Assembly: GCA_014843695.1 (NCBI GenBank)
Contig: CM026401.1
Location: 47,745,405 to 47,809,404 of the forward strand
DNA length: 64,000 bases
Origin: Archivesica marissinica
Lineage: Eukaryota > Mollusca > Bivalvia > Venerida > Vesicomyidae
Direction: 5' to 3'
Shown here in pieces: positions 31,872 to 43,000 of the stretch. The notes below the pieces were generated by a model. That model searched no databases. It worked only from the letters and a program-made list of their open reading frames with translations, and had not been told where the DNA came from. Numbering within the stretch: position 1 is the stretch's first letter; each line of letters begins with the position of its first letter. The position numbers and the translations under genes were made by a program.

Positions 31872-32042
31872 AATGTTAGATTGACTACATGCAGTAGGAA
31901 ACATAAGTGTTTTATGGAAGACACTATTCTTTATAACATTATAATAGGGGCTTTCCTTTCGCGAAATATCTCATTTAACAAAACAATTCACCAACAAAGA
32001 GACCGTCAACATCGCTACATGATTGACGTGTGTGGTTTGGGT

Positions 32043-32270
32043 CTAGTTATCGTCACACACGAGATACACCTCCTGCTGAGACTCAGGCTTCTTTAGTTTA
32101 TGCACATTTAGTTTAAAAATATTTAAAACTGCAACATAGGCATTAACAACTTCGTTGCTATTACACATCTTAAAGATATCCCCATCAATAATACAGATGT
32201 CCCAACCCCTATCCTGCAAACTGCAGTAATCTGTTTTATCATATGATACAATATATAAATGTAGATAAAA
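32043..32270 (-). pseudogene. Coding relic of about 75 codons without a start codon
   Basis: A minus-strand frame open for about 75 codons and ending TAG at 32043-32045. It reads YDKTDYCSLQDRGWDICIID, GDIFKMCNSNEVVNAYVAVL, then NIFKLNVHKLKKPESQQ and EVYLVCDDN. The composition is protein-like and the frame is not part of any array. TTTGCAG at about 32216-32222 could act as an acceptor just before DRGWDIC. I do not recognise the family; a terminal exon or a decayed transposase or retroelement fragment are both possible. It ends immediately before the 32-bp satellite region. Confidence 0.3.
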
Positions 32271-32355
32271 AATTATATGAAATAAGCATAATTTATAGGT
32301 TACAAAGGTTGCCTGAACACCACGCGCATATCCATTTCATAAACAATAAAATCTG

Positions 32356-34988
32356 AAATACACTGGTACTCTATCATAGGCAGTGAACAAACCACTGGTA
32401 CTCTATCATAGGCAGTGAACAAACAACTGGTACTCTATCATATGCAGTGAACAAACCACTGGTACTCTATCATAGGCAGTGAACAAACCACTGGTACTCT
32501 ATCATAGGCAGTGAACAAACCACTGGTACTCTATCATAGGCAGTGAACATATCACTGGTACTCTATCATAGGCAGTGAACATATCACTGGTACTCTATCA
32601 TAGGCAGTGAACAAACCACTGGTACTCTATCATAGGCAGTGAACAAACCACTGGTACTCTATCATAGGCAGTGAACAAACAACTGGTACTCTATCATAGG
32701 CAGTGAACATATCACTGGTACTCTATCATAGGCAGTGAACATATCACTGGTACTCTATCATAGGCAGTGAACAAACCACTGGTACTCTATCATAGGCAGT
32801 GAACAAACCACTGGTACTCTATCATAGGCAGTGAACAAACAACTGGTACTCTATCATAGGCAGTGAACAAACCACTGGTACTCTATCATAGGCAGTGAAT
32901 ATATCACTGGTACTCTATCATAGGCAGTGAACAAACCACTGGTACTCTATCATAGGCAGTGAACAAACAACTGGTACTCTATCATAGGCAGTAAACAAAC
33001 CACTGGTACTCTATCATAGGCAGTGAACACATCACTGGTACTCTATCATAGGCAGTGAACACACCACTGGTACTCTATCATAGGCAGTGAACATATCACT
33101 GGTACTCTATCATAGGCAGTGAACAAACAACTGGTACTCTATCATAGGCAGTAAACAAACCACTGGTACTCTATCATAGGCAGTGAACATATCACTGGTA
33201 CTCTATCATAGGCAGTGAACAAACAACTGGTACTCTATCATAGGCAGTAAACAAACCACTGGTACTCTATCATAGGCAGTGAACATATCACTGGTACTCT
33301 ATCATAGGCAGTGAACAAACAACTGGTACTCTATCATAGGCAGTGAACACACCACTGGTACTCTATCATAGGCAGTGAACAAACAACTGGTACTCTATCA
33401 TAGGCAGTGAACAAACAACTGGTACTCTATCATAGGCAGTAAACAAACCACTGGTACTCTATCATAGGCAGTGAACATATCACTGGTACTCTATCATAGG
33501 CAGTGAACAAACCACTGGTACTCTATCATAGGCAGTGAACAAACCACTGGTACTCTATCATAGGCAGTGAACAAACAACTGGTACTCTATCATAGGCAGT
33601 GAACATATCACTGGTACTCTATCATAGGCAGTGAACATATCACTGGTACTCTATCATAGGCAGTGAACAAACCACTGGTACTCTATCATAGGCAGTGAAC
33701 AAACCACTGGTACTCTATCATAGGCAGTGAACAAACAACTGGTACTCTATCATAGGCAGTGAACATATCACTGGTACTCTATCATAGGCAGTGAACATAT
33801 CACTGGTACTCTATCATAGGCAGTGAACAAACCACTGGTACTCTATCATAGGCAGTGAACAAACCACTGGTACTCTATCATAGGCAGTGAACATATCACT
33901 GGTACTCTATCATAGGCAGTGAACAAACAACTGGTACTCTATCATAGTCAGTGAACAAACCACTGGTACTCTATCATAGGCAGTGAACAAACAACTGGTA
34001 CTCTATCATAGGCAGTGAACAAACAACTGGTACTCTATCATAGGCAGTGAACAAACAACTGGTACTCTATCATAGGCAGTGAACAAACAACTGGTACTCT
34101 ATCATAGGCAGTGAACAAACCACTGGTACTCTATCATAGGCAGCGAACAAACAACTGGTACTCTATCATAGGCAGTAAACAAACAACTGGTACTCTATCA
34201 TAGGCAGTGAACATATCACTGGTACTCTATCATAGGCAGTGAACAAACCACTGGTACTCTATCATAGGCAGTGAACATATCACTGGTACTCTATCATAGG
34301 CAGTAAACATATCACTGGTACTCTATCATAGGCAGTGAACAAACAACTGGTACTCTATCATAGGCAGTGAACAAACCACTGGTACTCTATCATAGGCAGT
34401 GAACATATCACTGGTACTCTATCATAGGCAGTAAACATATCACTGGTACTCTATCATAGGCAGTGAACAAACAACTGGTACTCTATCATAGGCAGTGAAC
34501 AAACAACTGGTACTCTATCATAGGCAGTAAACAAACAACTGGTACTCTATCATAGGCAGTGAACATATCACTGGTACTCTATCATAGGCAGTGAACAAAC
34601 CACTGGTACTCTATCATAGGCAGTGAACATATCACTGGTACTCTATCATAGGCAGTAAACATATCACTGGTACTCTATCATAGGCAGTGAACAAACAACT
34701 GGTACTCTATCATAGGCAGTGAACAAACAACTGGTACTCTATCATAGGCAGTGAACAAACAACTGGTACTCTATCATAGGCAGTGAACAAACAACTGGTA
34801 CTCTATCATAGGCAGTGAACAAACAACTGGTACTCTATCATAGGCAGTGAACATATCACTGGTACTCTATCATAGGCAGTGAACAAACAACTGGTACTCT
34901 ATCATAGGCAGTAAACAAACAACTGGTACTCTATCATAGGCAGTGAACAAACCACTGGTACTCTATCATAGGCAGTGAACAAACAACT
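32356..34988 (+). repeat. Satellite array, 32-bp unit, about 82 copies, higher-order pattern
   Basis: The unit is CTGGTACTCTATCATAGGCAG plus GTGAAC and a 5-6 base variable linker. Linkers fall into a few types (AAACCA, AAACAA, ATATCA, rare ACATCA/ACACCA), and GTAAAC replaces GTGAAC in some. Linker order is not random: runs such as ATATC-ATATC-AAACC-AAACC-AAACA recur. The right end runs directly into an antisense SINE C tail. Confidence 0.95.
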
Positions 34989-35140
34989 TACATTAATCAC
35001 TCTCGAGACATGTTGGAATCCAAGGGAGAGAGAAGAGGTAACATGGAATTTTAAAAAATGCCTTGCATAAGGGCACACATCGTAACGGTTCCAGCGAGGA
35101 TCTAACTCGGGGCCTTTCGCACCTGAAGCGAACGCGTTAT
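34984..35140 (-). mobile_element. SINE family C, antisense, truncated at the satellite border
   Basis: AACAACTTACATTAATCACTC starts exactly at the array edge. The body and head follow (TGCCTTGCATAAGGGCAC, CTTTCGCACCTGAAGCGAAC). The 3' end beyond the shared block is replaced by the 32-bp array. Confidence 0.75.
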
Positions 35141-35309
35141 CACATCGATATGACTACTTCACAAATTCAAATTCAAACTTCAAGTTGACTTCTTTGGTTG
35201 GTTTAAACATAATAAACATATTTATTTTTCGAATCAGCACATGTTAATTAATAATGTACAATGACAGGATTGGACAGAAAGCTAATTATCATATGACTGT
35301 CCTCACTTG

Positions 35310-35415
35310 TTGAAAGACAGTGCAATGATACAGACAGAACCGCAGTCCAGAGCCTCCTTTGGTCGATTTGCGCTCATAGAATAAACCACCGACGCCAGAC
35401 CTCGGTTTATACCAA
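35310..35415 (-). mobile_element. Degenerate SINE family A
   Basis: GTGCAATGATACAGACAGAAC, CCAGAGCCTCCTTTGGTC and GACCTCGGTTTATACC keep family A order. An old fragment. Confidence 0.6.
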
Positions 35416-35470
35416 TCATATAACTCAATATTCAGTAACTTTGTTTGTTACAATCTAGTATTTCGGGGAG

Positions 35471-35714
35471 GGCCGTAACTAATGTTAGCGCGCTCGCTTC
35501 TCATCAATGCAACCCGGGTTCGATCCTCGGACTGGGAAGTATGTGAGATAGTACGGTGGTCGCCAGATCGGACAAGTGCGTTTTCTCCGGGTACTCCGGT
35601 TTCCTCCCACACGAATGTCCACATTTACGCTTTCATTCGCCGCCAACGAGAGTGATTAATATAAGTTGTTAGAACTTGCTTCACAATCGTTGTAAAATAA
35701 ATAAAGTTTAAACT
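35471..35714 (+). mobile_element. SINE family B, sense, damaged head
   Basis: GGCCGTAACTAATGTTAGCG head, CGGGTTCGATCCTCGG B box, full body, tail to AATAAATAAAGTTTAAACTA. Confidence 0.85.
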
Positions 35715-35994
35715 AACTAATGTTGCTAAAACACGTGACACAACCCATTTGCTTCAACATTTATTGACAATTCGTGTGCAAACCAATAACATAGATCGTA
35801 TATACTATGCATAATTATACAAGTGTGTTCATTTGTTTTGTTTTGTACATTGTATAATATAGAATGAATGCAATAAAATATGATTAAACTAAATATCAAT
35901 CATATTGGTATGGTGTAGCAGGGTATGGAACCTACGATCCTAGGATAACGAGTATAGTGTGTTGACCATTCGTCCACTGATATGCTACAATTCA

Positions 35995-36372
35995 ATGAGT
36001 AACATTAGCCAGTTACTGCCCCTGAATACTCACTCAAAGTAGATAGGTCCTATTACGTGGTTCCGTCTGATTTTATCGTTGTTTCTTTTGCACAACTTAC
36101 TTGCAATTATCATCCACTTTCTCATCTTATTATTAATAAATTACTCGACAGATATCCTACAGCATATCCAATGTATACTTATCTGTAAAAACATGTTATC
36201 ACTTAATGAACACGATTTTGATAAACTCAGATTTATGACAACGCAACATTTGGTTAGGTAGGGAACAACAGTAAGAACAAAGGATTCCAACTAAAAGGAC
36301 CTACATACATTTCGGGATAAATCGGACTTTATCTGCCAACGGAGGTAATCGAAAAAACCAGTGATTGACATG
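35995..36372. mobile_element. MITE family AATGAGA, copy 2
   Basis: CAATGAGTAACATTAGCCAG at the left, TTACTGCCCCTGAATACTC, GATAAATCGGACTTTATCTG and GGAGGTAATCG at the right. A 60-codon ORF inside is not conserved among copies. Confidence 0.75.
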
Positions 36373-36477
36373 TAGCCTCTGTGGTTTAATGGACTCGGTG
36401 TCTACCTCGTAATATAGGGTTTGTGAGGTTTGAGCGCGACCAGAACCGCCGTTGTGGTGTACCACAAGAAACTTAAG

Positions 36478-36605
36478 TCCACATTGCTTCTTCTGTCTCT
36501 ATTGTGGCGATGGATTCCATCAGGACTGAGGTCTCGAGAGTGTTTAGTCTCAAATTCAAAGAACTTATTTCACAATAGAGCTGAAATGAATTTGCATAGT
36601 CATTC
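36478..36605 (+). mobile_element. SINE family C, diverged 3' part
   Basis: CCACATTGCTTCTTCTGTCTC, GTGGCGATGGATTCCATCAGG and a mutated tail (AACTTATTTCACAATAGAGC). Confidence 0.7.
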
Positions 36606-36731
36606 GTGAATGATTGGAATATTTGCACGCTATGTGCTAGCATCATGTCATATACGTTCATAACTACTATTTGCACGCAAGCATTCGCTTCGACGAACAA
36701 ATAAGCCAAATGTGCAATGCAATATACACGT

Positions 36732-36990
36732 CCTTTTAGCTCAGTTTGTAGAACATTCAGCCCGCATCCATTGTCGAGAGGCTCAGATTGCTACTGATAT
36801 ACCACTGTAGCCTATCATCACTGATGGTCACGGGTTCGAGCCCCGCTCAGGTCGTGTTCTCATTTATATGAAAAAGTTGGTAATTTCTTACGGAGGTTGG
36901 TGCACCAAGTACTGGTTAACCGCTGGAGCCTGCACAGTATAAATATTATGTGTTGCTAGGTAAACTGCCCGCCGGCGATATAACCCAAAG
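36732..36990 (+). mobile_element. SINE family D, variant
   Basis: GGTCACGGGTTCGAGCCCC B box, GAAAAAGTTGGTAATTTC, ACCAAGTACTGGTTAACCGC and GCTAGGTAAACTGCCCG as in family D, with a different 5' tRNA-like start (TTTTAGCTCAGTTTGTAGA) and a different 3' end (GATGCAGGCGTAAAACTCG). A further tRNA-like piece follows at 37025-37080. Confidence 0.6.
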
Positions 36991-37262
36991 TTGGTGCTGA
37001 TGCAGGCGTAAAACTCGAACAAACAAACTGTAGAACATTCGTCCTGTAAACGAGATACACCAGGTGGTTCGAGTCCACGACATACTGCATGCTCATCTCA
37101 CTTGGGGTACATATATTCCGAATATCGTTGTTGCTCATCTCACCTAGCCTGGGAATTGGAGTTACGAAGAGTCTAGTGAAAAATGGACCAATGTTGTCAA
37201 AATAAGATTAAATGTTTATCAACAAGTACAAGGTACATTAGAAATGTCTAAAACGATGGATT

Positions 37263-37298
<36 letters not shown>

Positions 37299-37548
37299 CA
37301 TTTTTATTGAGCGCCCTTATCATATAAAGAGTACACGTTCAAAAGCGCTTTACATAAACTTGTAACATAACACACATATAACAATAAAATCAAAAGATTA
37401 CAAAATGTAGAACGCAGGGTAGCCTGGGAACAGGCGTCGATATATTTTGCCTGGTCAGTCAAATAAATATATTTTAACTCCGAGACTATTAATTGGGCAA
37501 TATTGAGTTTCTGATCATGTCATTTTGCCAGAAGTTAAAATGTGAAAA

Positions 37549-38650
37549 ATCGACAGACTGTCACCCAGGCTACATCGCACCTTACCAGCCCTATAGTGGG
37601 ACAACACACACTATTTCCAGTAATCTTGTTCCAGACTGTCACCCAGGCTACATCGCACCATACCAGCCCTATAGTGGGACAACACACACTATTTCCAGTA
37701 ATCTTATTCCAGACTGTCACCCAGGCTACATCGCACCATACCAGCCCTATAGTGGGACGACACACACTAGTTCCAGTAATCTTGTTCCAGACTGTCACCC
37801 AGGCTACATCGCACCATACCAGCCCTATAGTGGGACAACACACACTATTTCCAGTAATCTTGTTCCAGACTGTCACCCAGGCTACATCGCACCATACCAG
37901 CCTATAGTGGGACAACACACACTATTCCCAGTAATCGTGTTCCAGACTGTCACCCAGGCTACATCGCACCATACCAGCCCTATAGTGGGAGAACACACAC
38001 TATTTCCAGTAATCTGTTCCAGACTGTACCCAGGCTACATCGCACCATACCAGCCCTATAGTGGGACAACACACACTATTTCCAGTAATCTTGTTCCAGA
38101 CTGTCACCCAGGCTACATCGCACCATACCAGCCCTATAGTGGGACAACACACACTATTTCCAGTAATCTTGTTCCAGACTGTCACCCAGGCTACATCGCA
38201 CCATACCAGCCCTATAGTGGGACAACACACACTATTTCCAGTAATCTTGTTCCAGACTGTCACCCAGGCTACATCGCACCATACCAGCCCTATAGTGGGA
38301 CAACACACACTATTTCCAGTAATCTTGTTCCAGACTGTCACCCAGGCTACATCGCACCATACCAGCCCTATAGTGGGACAACACACACTATTTCCAGTAA
38401 TCTTGTTCCAGACTGTCACCCAGGCTACATCGCACCATACCAGCCCTATAGTGGGACAACACACACTATTTCCAGTAATCTTGTTCCAGACTGTCACCCA
38501 GGCTACATCGCACCATACCAGCCCTATAGTGGGACAACACACACTATTTCCAGTAATCTTGTTCCAGACTGTCACCCAGGCTACATCGCACCATACCAGC
38601 CCTATAGTGGGACAACACACACTATTTCCAGTAATCTTGTTCCAGACTAT
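37549..38650 (-). repeat. Satellite array, 78-bp unit, about 14 copies
   Basis: The same unit as 15477-16335, complemented (CACCCAGGCTACATCGCACC, CCAGCCCTATAGTGGGAC). Two units carry small deletions around 37900 and 38020, which break the otherwise continuous frame on one strand. Confidence 0.93.
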
Positions 38651-38948
38651 TACTAATATACGTGTTCATAGTACACAACATTTATTTCAATTTAACTGTT
38701 TGCTAGACGTGGTTCCGTTTCTTTATTTAGCCATACGTAACTGTTGACTGTCGGCTGTCCGATTAACGCAGTGGTTAGCGCATGTCATGTTGTATAACTA
38801 CATATTCTTAATTGCATAGGATCTGAACTTCAAAATAACCCACACAGTTAACGTATTCAGTTTCAATACAGGTGGGTATATTGTCCACACCGAAGTTAAA
38901 TATACTGTGGTCAATGGACCGGTGGTTAACACGTTGGACTGCGAATTC

Positions 38949-39170
38949 AGCTGTCCGATTAGCGCAGTTGTTAGCGCGTTCGCTTCTTACCAATGCAACT
39001 CGATCATCGGGCCGGGAAGTATGTGAGATGGTATGGTGATCGCCATATCGGACAGGTGGGTTTTCTCCGGGTACTCCGGTCCCCCCCCCCCCCACACACA
39101 CGAATGACCACATTTACGCTTTCACCCGAGCCAAAACTTGCTTCGCAATCGTTGTAAAATAAATAAAGTA
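38949..39170 (+). mobile_element. SINE family B with internal deletion
   Basis: CTGTCCGATTAGCGCAGTTG head, GGGTTTTCTCCGGGTACTCC, a run of C (about 39080-39092), and a tail that jumps from the Pro/Ala-coding-like CACCCGAGCC to AAAACTTGCTTCGCAATCG, so the GAGAGTGATTAATATAAG block is deleted. Confidence 0.82.
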
Positions 39171-39185
39171 TATATAAAAAAGTCC

Positions 39186-39290
39186 AATCTGAAAGACTGC
39201 AAATAGTATTAGGTTCAGACGGAGTCGAACCTACACTCCCTGGATTCGCAGTCCAGCGTGTTAACCACTGGACTACTGACTTGTCTGTTG
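39186..39290 (-). mobile_element. SINE family A head fragment
   Basis: CTGAAAGACTGCAAATAGTA, GGTTCAGACGGAGTCGAACC, then CCAGCGTGTTAACCACTGG and CTACTGACTTGTCTG. Only the 5' third is present. Confidence 0.75.
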
Positions 39291-39485
39291 CATAAATATA
39301 ATGTATACTTTGCAGACCCGTGGCCACACTGAGGCACACCGAGGAAGTTGCCTCGGTTAAAATGTCCAAAGCAAAAAAGAAAAAGAAAAGAAATATCCAT
39401 TTGTTGTATACAATGTTGACTGCTAGAGAGCTGAATGGTCAGTACATAAGTATACGTCTAAACTCATTAAATCAGATGGTGGTGG

Positions 39486-39757
39486 TTTTGCGTCTATTTA
39501 TCATCGCTACCGGTTGCCCATATGAGCGACGCCTCCTGAAGAGATTAGTCATTTTAGAGTTTTGGAGGATAGTGCAATAATACAGACAGTCTCTCCTCTG
39601 GTTCTTTTACGTGCACGGTGTAAAGCACCGACACGAGACCTCGGTTTAACGTCCCATATGAAAGACTGTTTATTTTATTAGTGTCAGACGGGGGATCGAA
39701 CCTGCGATGCCTGGATTACCAGTTCAGCGTGCTACCACTGGACTACAGATCCGTCTG
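39486..39757 (-). mobile_element. SINE family A, antisense, full length
   Basis: TATTTATCATCGCTACCGG tail through GGGGGATCGAACCTGCGATG (B box) and GGACTACAGATCCGTCTG head. Confidence 0.9.
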
Positions 39758-40200
39758 TATTAAATCAGAAAGCGCAGGAAATCGCTTCTATACACAAAAA
39801 CAATTTTAAGGGTGAACATGCCCACGGAGCCCCTCCCCGCCTAGATCGCCTCGGTTGAAATGTACCTCTGGCTACTGTACTGCTTTGAGTTCAGAATACT
39901 ATAAACATTCGAGGCTTTAATGAACAGTTTAGTTTGTTAAGCATGAGAGAGAAATGTCTAAACCCTATCTATTCTCATACATTCTTGGTGCTTACATGGT
40001 GCGTTAGTCCCACTGGCCCTTTCAGTGAGCACCACTGATTTGACCGCCCCTAAATGATCAACTATGTCGTTTCAAATTCCGAGATGGATGTAACTCGGTG
40101 TACAAGTTTGTTTATGAAGTGCATGTATAGTTCGCGTTTGTTTATACTGGGGTTTCCGTGGCTGACTGGTTATGGTCGTTCACGTTTCTCTTCTGTATAT
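39758..40200. other. No feature recognised
   Basis: Unique sequence. A tRNA-like phrase GTTTCCGTGGCTGACTGGTTA at 40149-40170 may be a decayed SINE head. Confidence 0.35.
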
Positions 40201-40586
40201 AATGAGAAACATTAGTCAGTTACTGCCCCTGAATACTCCTGAATAGTATATTGGTCCTCTTAATTGGTTTCCTCTGTTTTTATCGTTGTTTCCCTTAATA
40301 CCACATGTTTTCCATTTTCATCCGTATTCTCGTACTATAATTATGAAATTATTAAATCTTGACAGATATCCATCCTTTAGCATTTCCAATGGATACCTTA
40401 CTGTAAGAATTGGTTCAATTAATTAACATTATTTTGATAAAATTACATTTATCCAAACGCAACATCTCGTTCGACTACAACAGTAAAAACAAAGGATTCC
40501 AACTAAAAGGAACAATATACATTTCTCGATAAATCTGACTTTATCCACCAAGGGAGGTAATAGAAAAACCAGTAATGTTTTACATT
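40201..40586. mobile_element. MITE family AATGAGA, copy 3
   Basis: AATGAGAAACATTAGTCAG, TTACTGCCCCTGAATACTC, ending CCAAGGGAGGTAATAG and the inverted counterpart CAGTAATGTTTTACATT. Confidence 0.78.
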
Positions 40587-40686
40587 TACTTGCACATGAC
40601 CCTCAGCTATGACGGGTTCCACATTAGGAGAGACAGACTTTAGTAACATATAATAAACGACGAACACTATGCTTGCCCACTTGTTG

Positions 40687-41604
40687 CAATTGTCGTAGGG
40701 TTGATTATATGTGTTGATTTGACAATAAACGAGTACAAGACTTTAGTATATAATAAATAAAATAAAGTTATCAGGCGTGTTGGTTTTTCATTTACTTAAC
40801 CACCCTTTAATGCAAGTATTGATAGTCAAGGGAAATAATCTAGAAACTTCGAAAGTATTGTCCAGTTACACCAAACACATATACATAATTATCCACCTGA
40901 CCTATACTCTGCCCATGTCCCGTTATACATTATATTAATCTCTAACTAACCCGTGATCCGTATTCTACTACACAAAATGTTATAGACTAATGCAATGCTT
41001 CGTTGCATTCGCCATCACCATGTTATGGTTACAGGTTGCATATTTTGTGTAGTTAGGTGCAACCACGAATAAATATATATATATCTTTGATATTGTACTG
41101 TTTTCAGGTTAGTTATATTAGTATTTTGGTAATTTATTACACCCTAATGACGTATTTGAACGAGTTGAGAGTTTGTTTGTATTTTAAAGGAATATACTTG
41201 ACTGTGTACATTGTTTCACCATCATAGGCATTGTTATTGTTTTCATTAAGTCGTGGCATTCGCCATCACCATGTTATGGCGAATGCAACGAAGCATTGCA
41301 TTAGTCTATAACATTTTGTGTAGTAGAATACGGATCACGGGTTAGTTAGAGATTAATATAATGTATAACGGGACATGGGCAGAGTATAGGTCAGGTGGAT
41401 AATTATGTATATGTGTTTGGTGTAACTGGACAATACTTTCGAAGTTTCTAGATTATTTCCCTTGACTATCAATACTTGCATTAAAGGGTGGTTAAGTAAA
41501 TGAAAAACCAACACGCCTGATAACTTTATTTTATTTATTATATACTAAAGTCTTGTACTCGTTTATTGTCAAATCAACACATATAATCAACCCTACGACA
41601 CAAT
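40687..41604. mobile_element. Non-autonomous DNA element with perfect 325-bp terminal inverted repeats
   Basis: The arms 40691-41015 and 41276-41600 are identical inverted copies by base-by-base reading, starting TGTCGTAGGGTTGATTATAT. Outside both arms is CAAT (40687-40690 and 41601-41604), a likely 4-bp target-site duplication. The 260-bp centre (41016-41275) has no coding capacity. A 24-bp direct repeat (starting GCATTCGCCATCACCATG) lies at each inner border. Long-TIR elements of foldback or Mutator style look like this; the superfamily is not determined. Confidence 0.78.
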
Positions 41605-41993
41605 AATGACATTATATATTATTAGGTATAATTTCAATATGGAAACTAATTTCAATATGGGGACATCTGTGCTGCGGACCTCATTATTATTTGCCCCTCA
41701 TCGCTGTATGTTCGAATCCCACTGGGGGTGTCCCACTGGGGGTGTCGAAATCTTTCGTATGAAGAACCTATCCAGCTGGCTTGCGGTATGTTGATGGTTC
41801 GACCCGTGTTCCGTCGTGTCTACAGGTCGTTCGACCCGTGTTCTGTCGTGTCTGCAAGACTGCACAGAGGGGCATCCAGGGTATTTCTACACCAATAATA
41901 GAGGAAGAATCGCCATATCACCTCAGATTGTTTGCTATGCACCATAGGCAAGTTCACTGGTGCGGGCCGTTGTCTAATGTTGTTAAAACTTGC
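41605..41993. other. Degenerate repeat-like sequence
   Basis: Short local duplications (CACTGGGGGTGTC twice near 41718-41740; GTTCGACCCGTGTTC twice near 41795-41845). No confident gene or family. Confidence 0.35.
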
Positions 41994-42108
41994 AAAGCAT
42001 CGACACGAGACGTCGGTCTAAAATCGCATCTGAAAGACTATTAATTTTATTAGCGTCAAACGGGGGATCGAACATGCGATCCCTGGATTCCCAGTCCATC
42101 GTGGACTA
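41994..42108 (-). mobile_element. SINE family A head fragment
   Basis: CATCGACACGAGACGTCGG, TCTGAAAGACTATTAATTTT, GGGGGATCGAACATGCGATC. It is cut by the SINE C that follows. Confidence 0.75.
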
Positions 42109-42109
42109 G

Positions 42110-42205
42110 TTTATACAAATTTATTTTAGCTCGATTGCGAAACAAGTTCTTTCAACTTATATTAATCACTCTCGAGACCTCATTCCTGATTGAATCAATC
42201 GCCAT

Positions 42206-42248
<43 letters not shown>

Positions 42249-42369
42249 CAACGTGGAATTTAAATGCCTTGCCTAAGGGCACAATCGAAACGGCTCCAGC
42301 GGGACTCGAACTCCGGACCTTTCGCACCTGAAGAGTACGTGCATCCACTGCGCTATCACGACTTCCACC
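42110..42369 (-). mobile_element. SINE family C with (GA)n expansion
   Basis: Full-length antisense copy. The GAGAGAGAAGAGG motif normally found in the body is expanded into a pure (GA)n run at 42208-42243. Confidence 0.88.
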
Positions 42370-42372
42370 ATC

Positions 42373-43000
42373 GTGGACTATGTATCCGTTTGTGGTTGAC
42401 ATACGTGAACGTTTACACATTATATATAGTAGATCAGATATTCTCTACTGAGCGAACAACAAATACTCATGATCAGCAATAATTATAATCTGGTATAATA
42501 TATGAACTTCACATTTCCCACGAAATTCCTTTTTCATATTCTTGACCAATTATTCACAGTAGTCAGATATATTTAAGGTCGGTCGATACCTCAGTACAAA
42601 AAGTCTGGTATGAAATTAGCCAGGTAATAACATCTGTATTACCTTGATATGAATTTGAACAATTAATAATAGAAATCGTGATCTCTGTTATCCATTTATC
42701 ATGAATAAATCACAATTACTGAATTAAATATACGAAAACAATTGAAATATTACATGACGAAACTACACACACCAGTTTTCTGTCAAATTTGACACGCTGA
42801 TAAGCTACGGGAAGTAAATAAACTAGCACCGAATGCGCATGCGTTATTTAAAATGAATTAGTTACGACACGGCTTTTTCTGGTTTGATACCGGCTCGTGA
42901 CCGTATCAAAACAGCAAATGTAATATCAGACTAGAAAGCACAGCGTATCAACCTGGGTGGTAGACAGTATTGTGGTAGGCAAATAACGGCAAAAATAGGC
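42373..43000. other. Unique sequence next to an assembly gap
   Basis: AT-rich; no repeat family or exon candidate recognised. Confidence 0.35.

Larger units (their letters stand above)
37305..39172 (-). repeat. Inverted duplication, arm 2 (pairs with 14920-16560)
   Basis: In order: a flank with CATAACACACATATAACAAT, TAGCCTGGG-MITE sequence, 78-bp array (14 units), the 310-bp flank (GACGTGGTTCCGTTTC ... GTTAACACGTTGGACTGCG) and SINE B. That is exactly the mirror of 14920-16560. The array is three units longer here. A (TTA)n run at 37267-37299 lies just outside. Confidence 0.85.

Noticed and set aside
32356..34988. CRISPR array, because of evenly spaced repeats with variable linkers
   Set aside because: Linkers are only 5-6 bases of a few recurring types and not unique spacers, and the genome is an intron-bearing animal genome.
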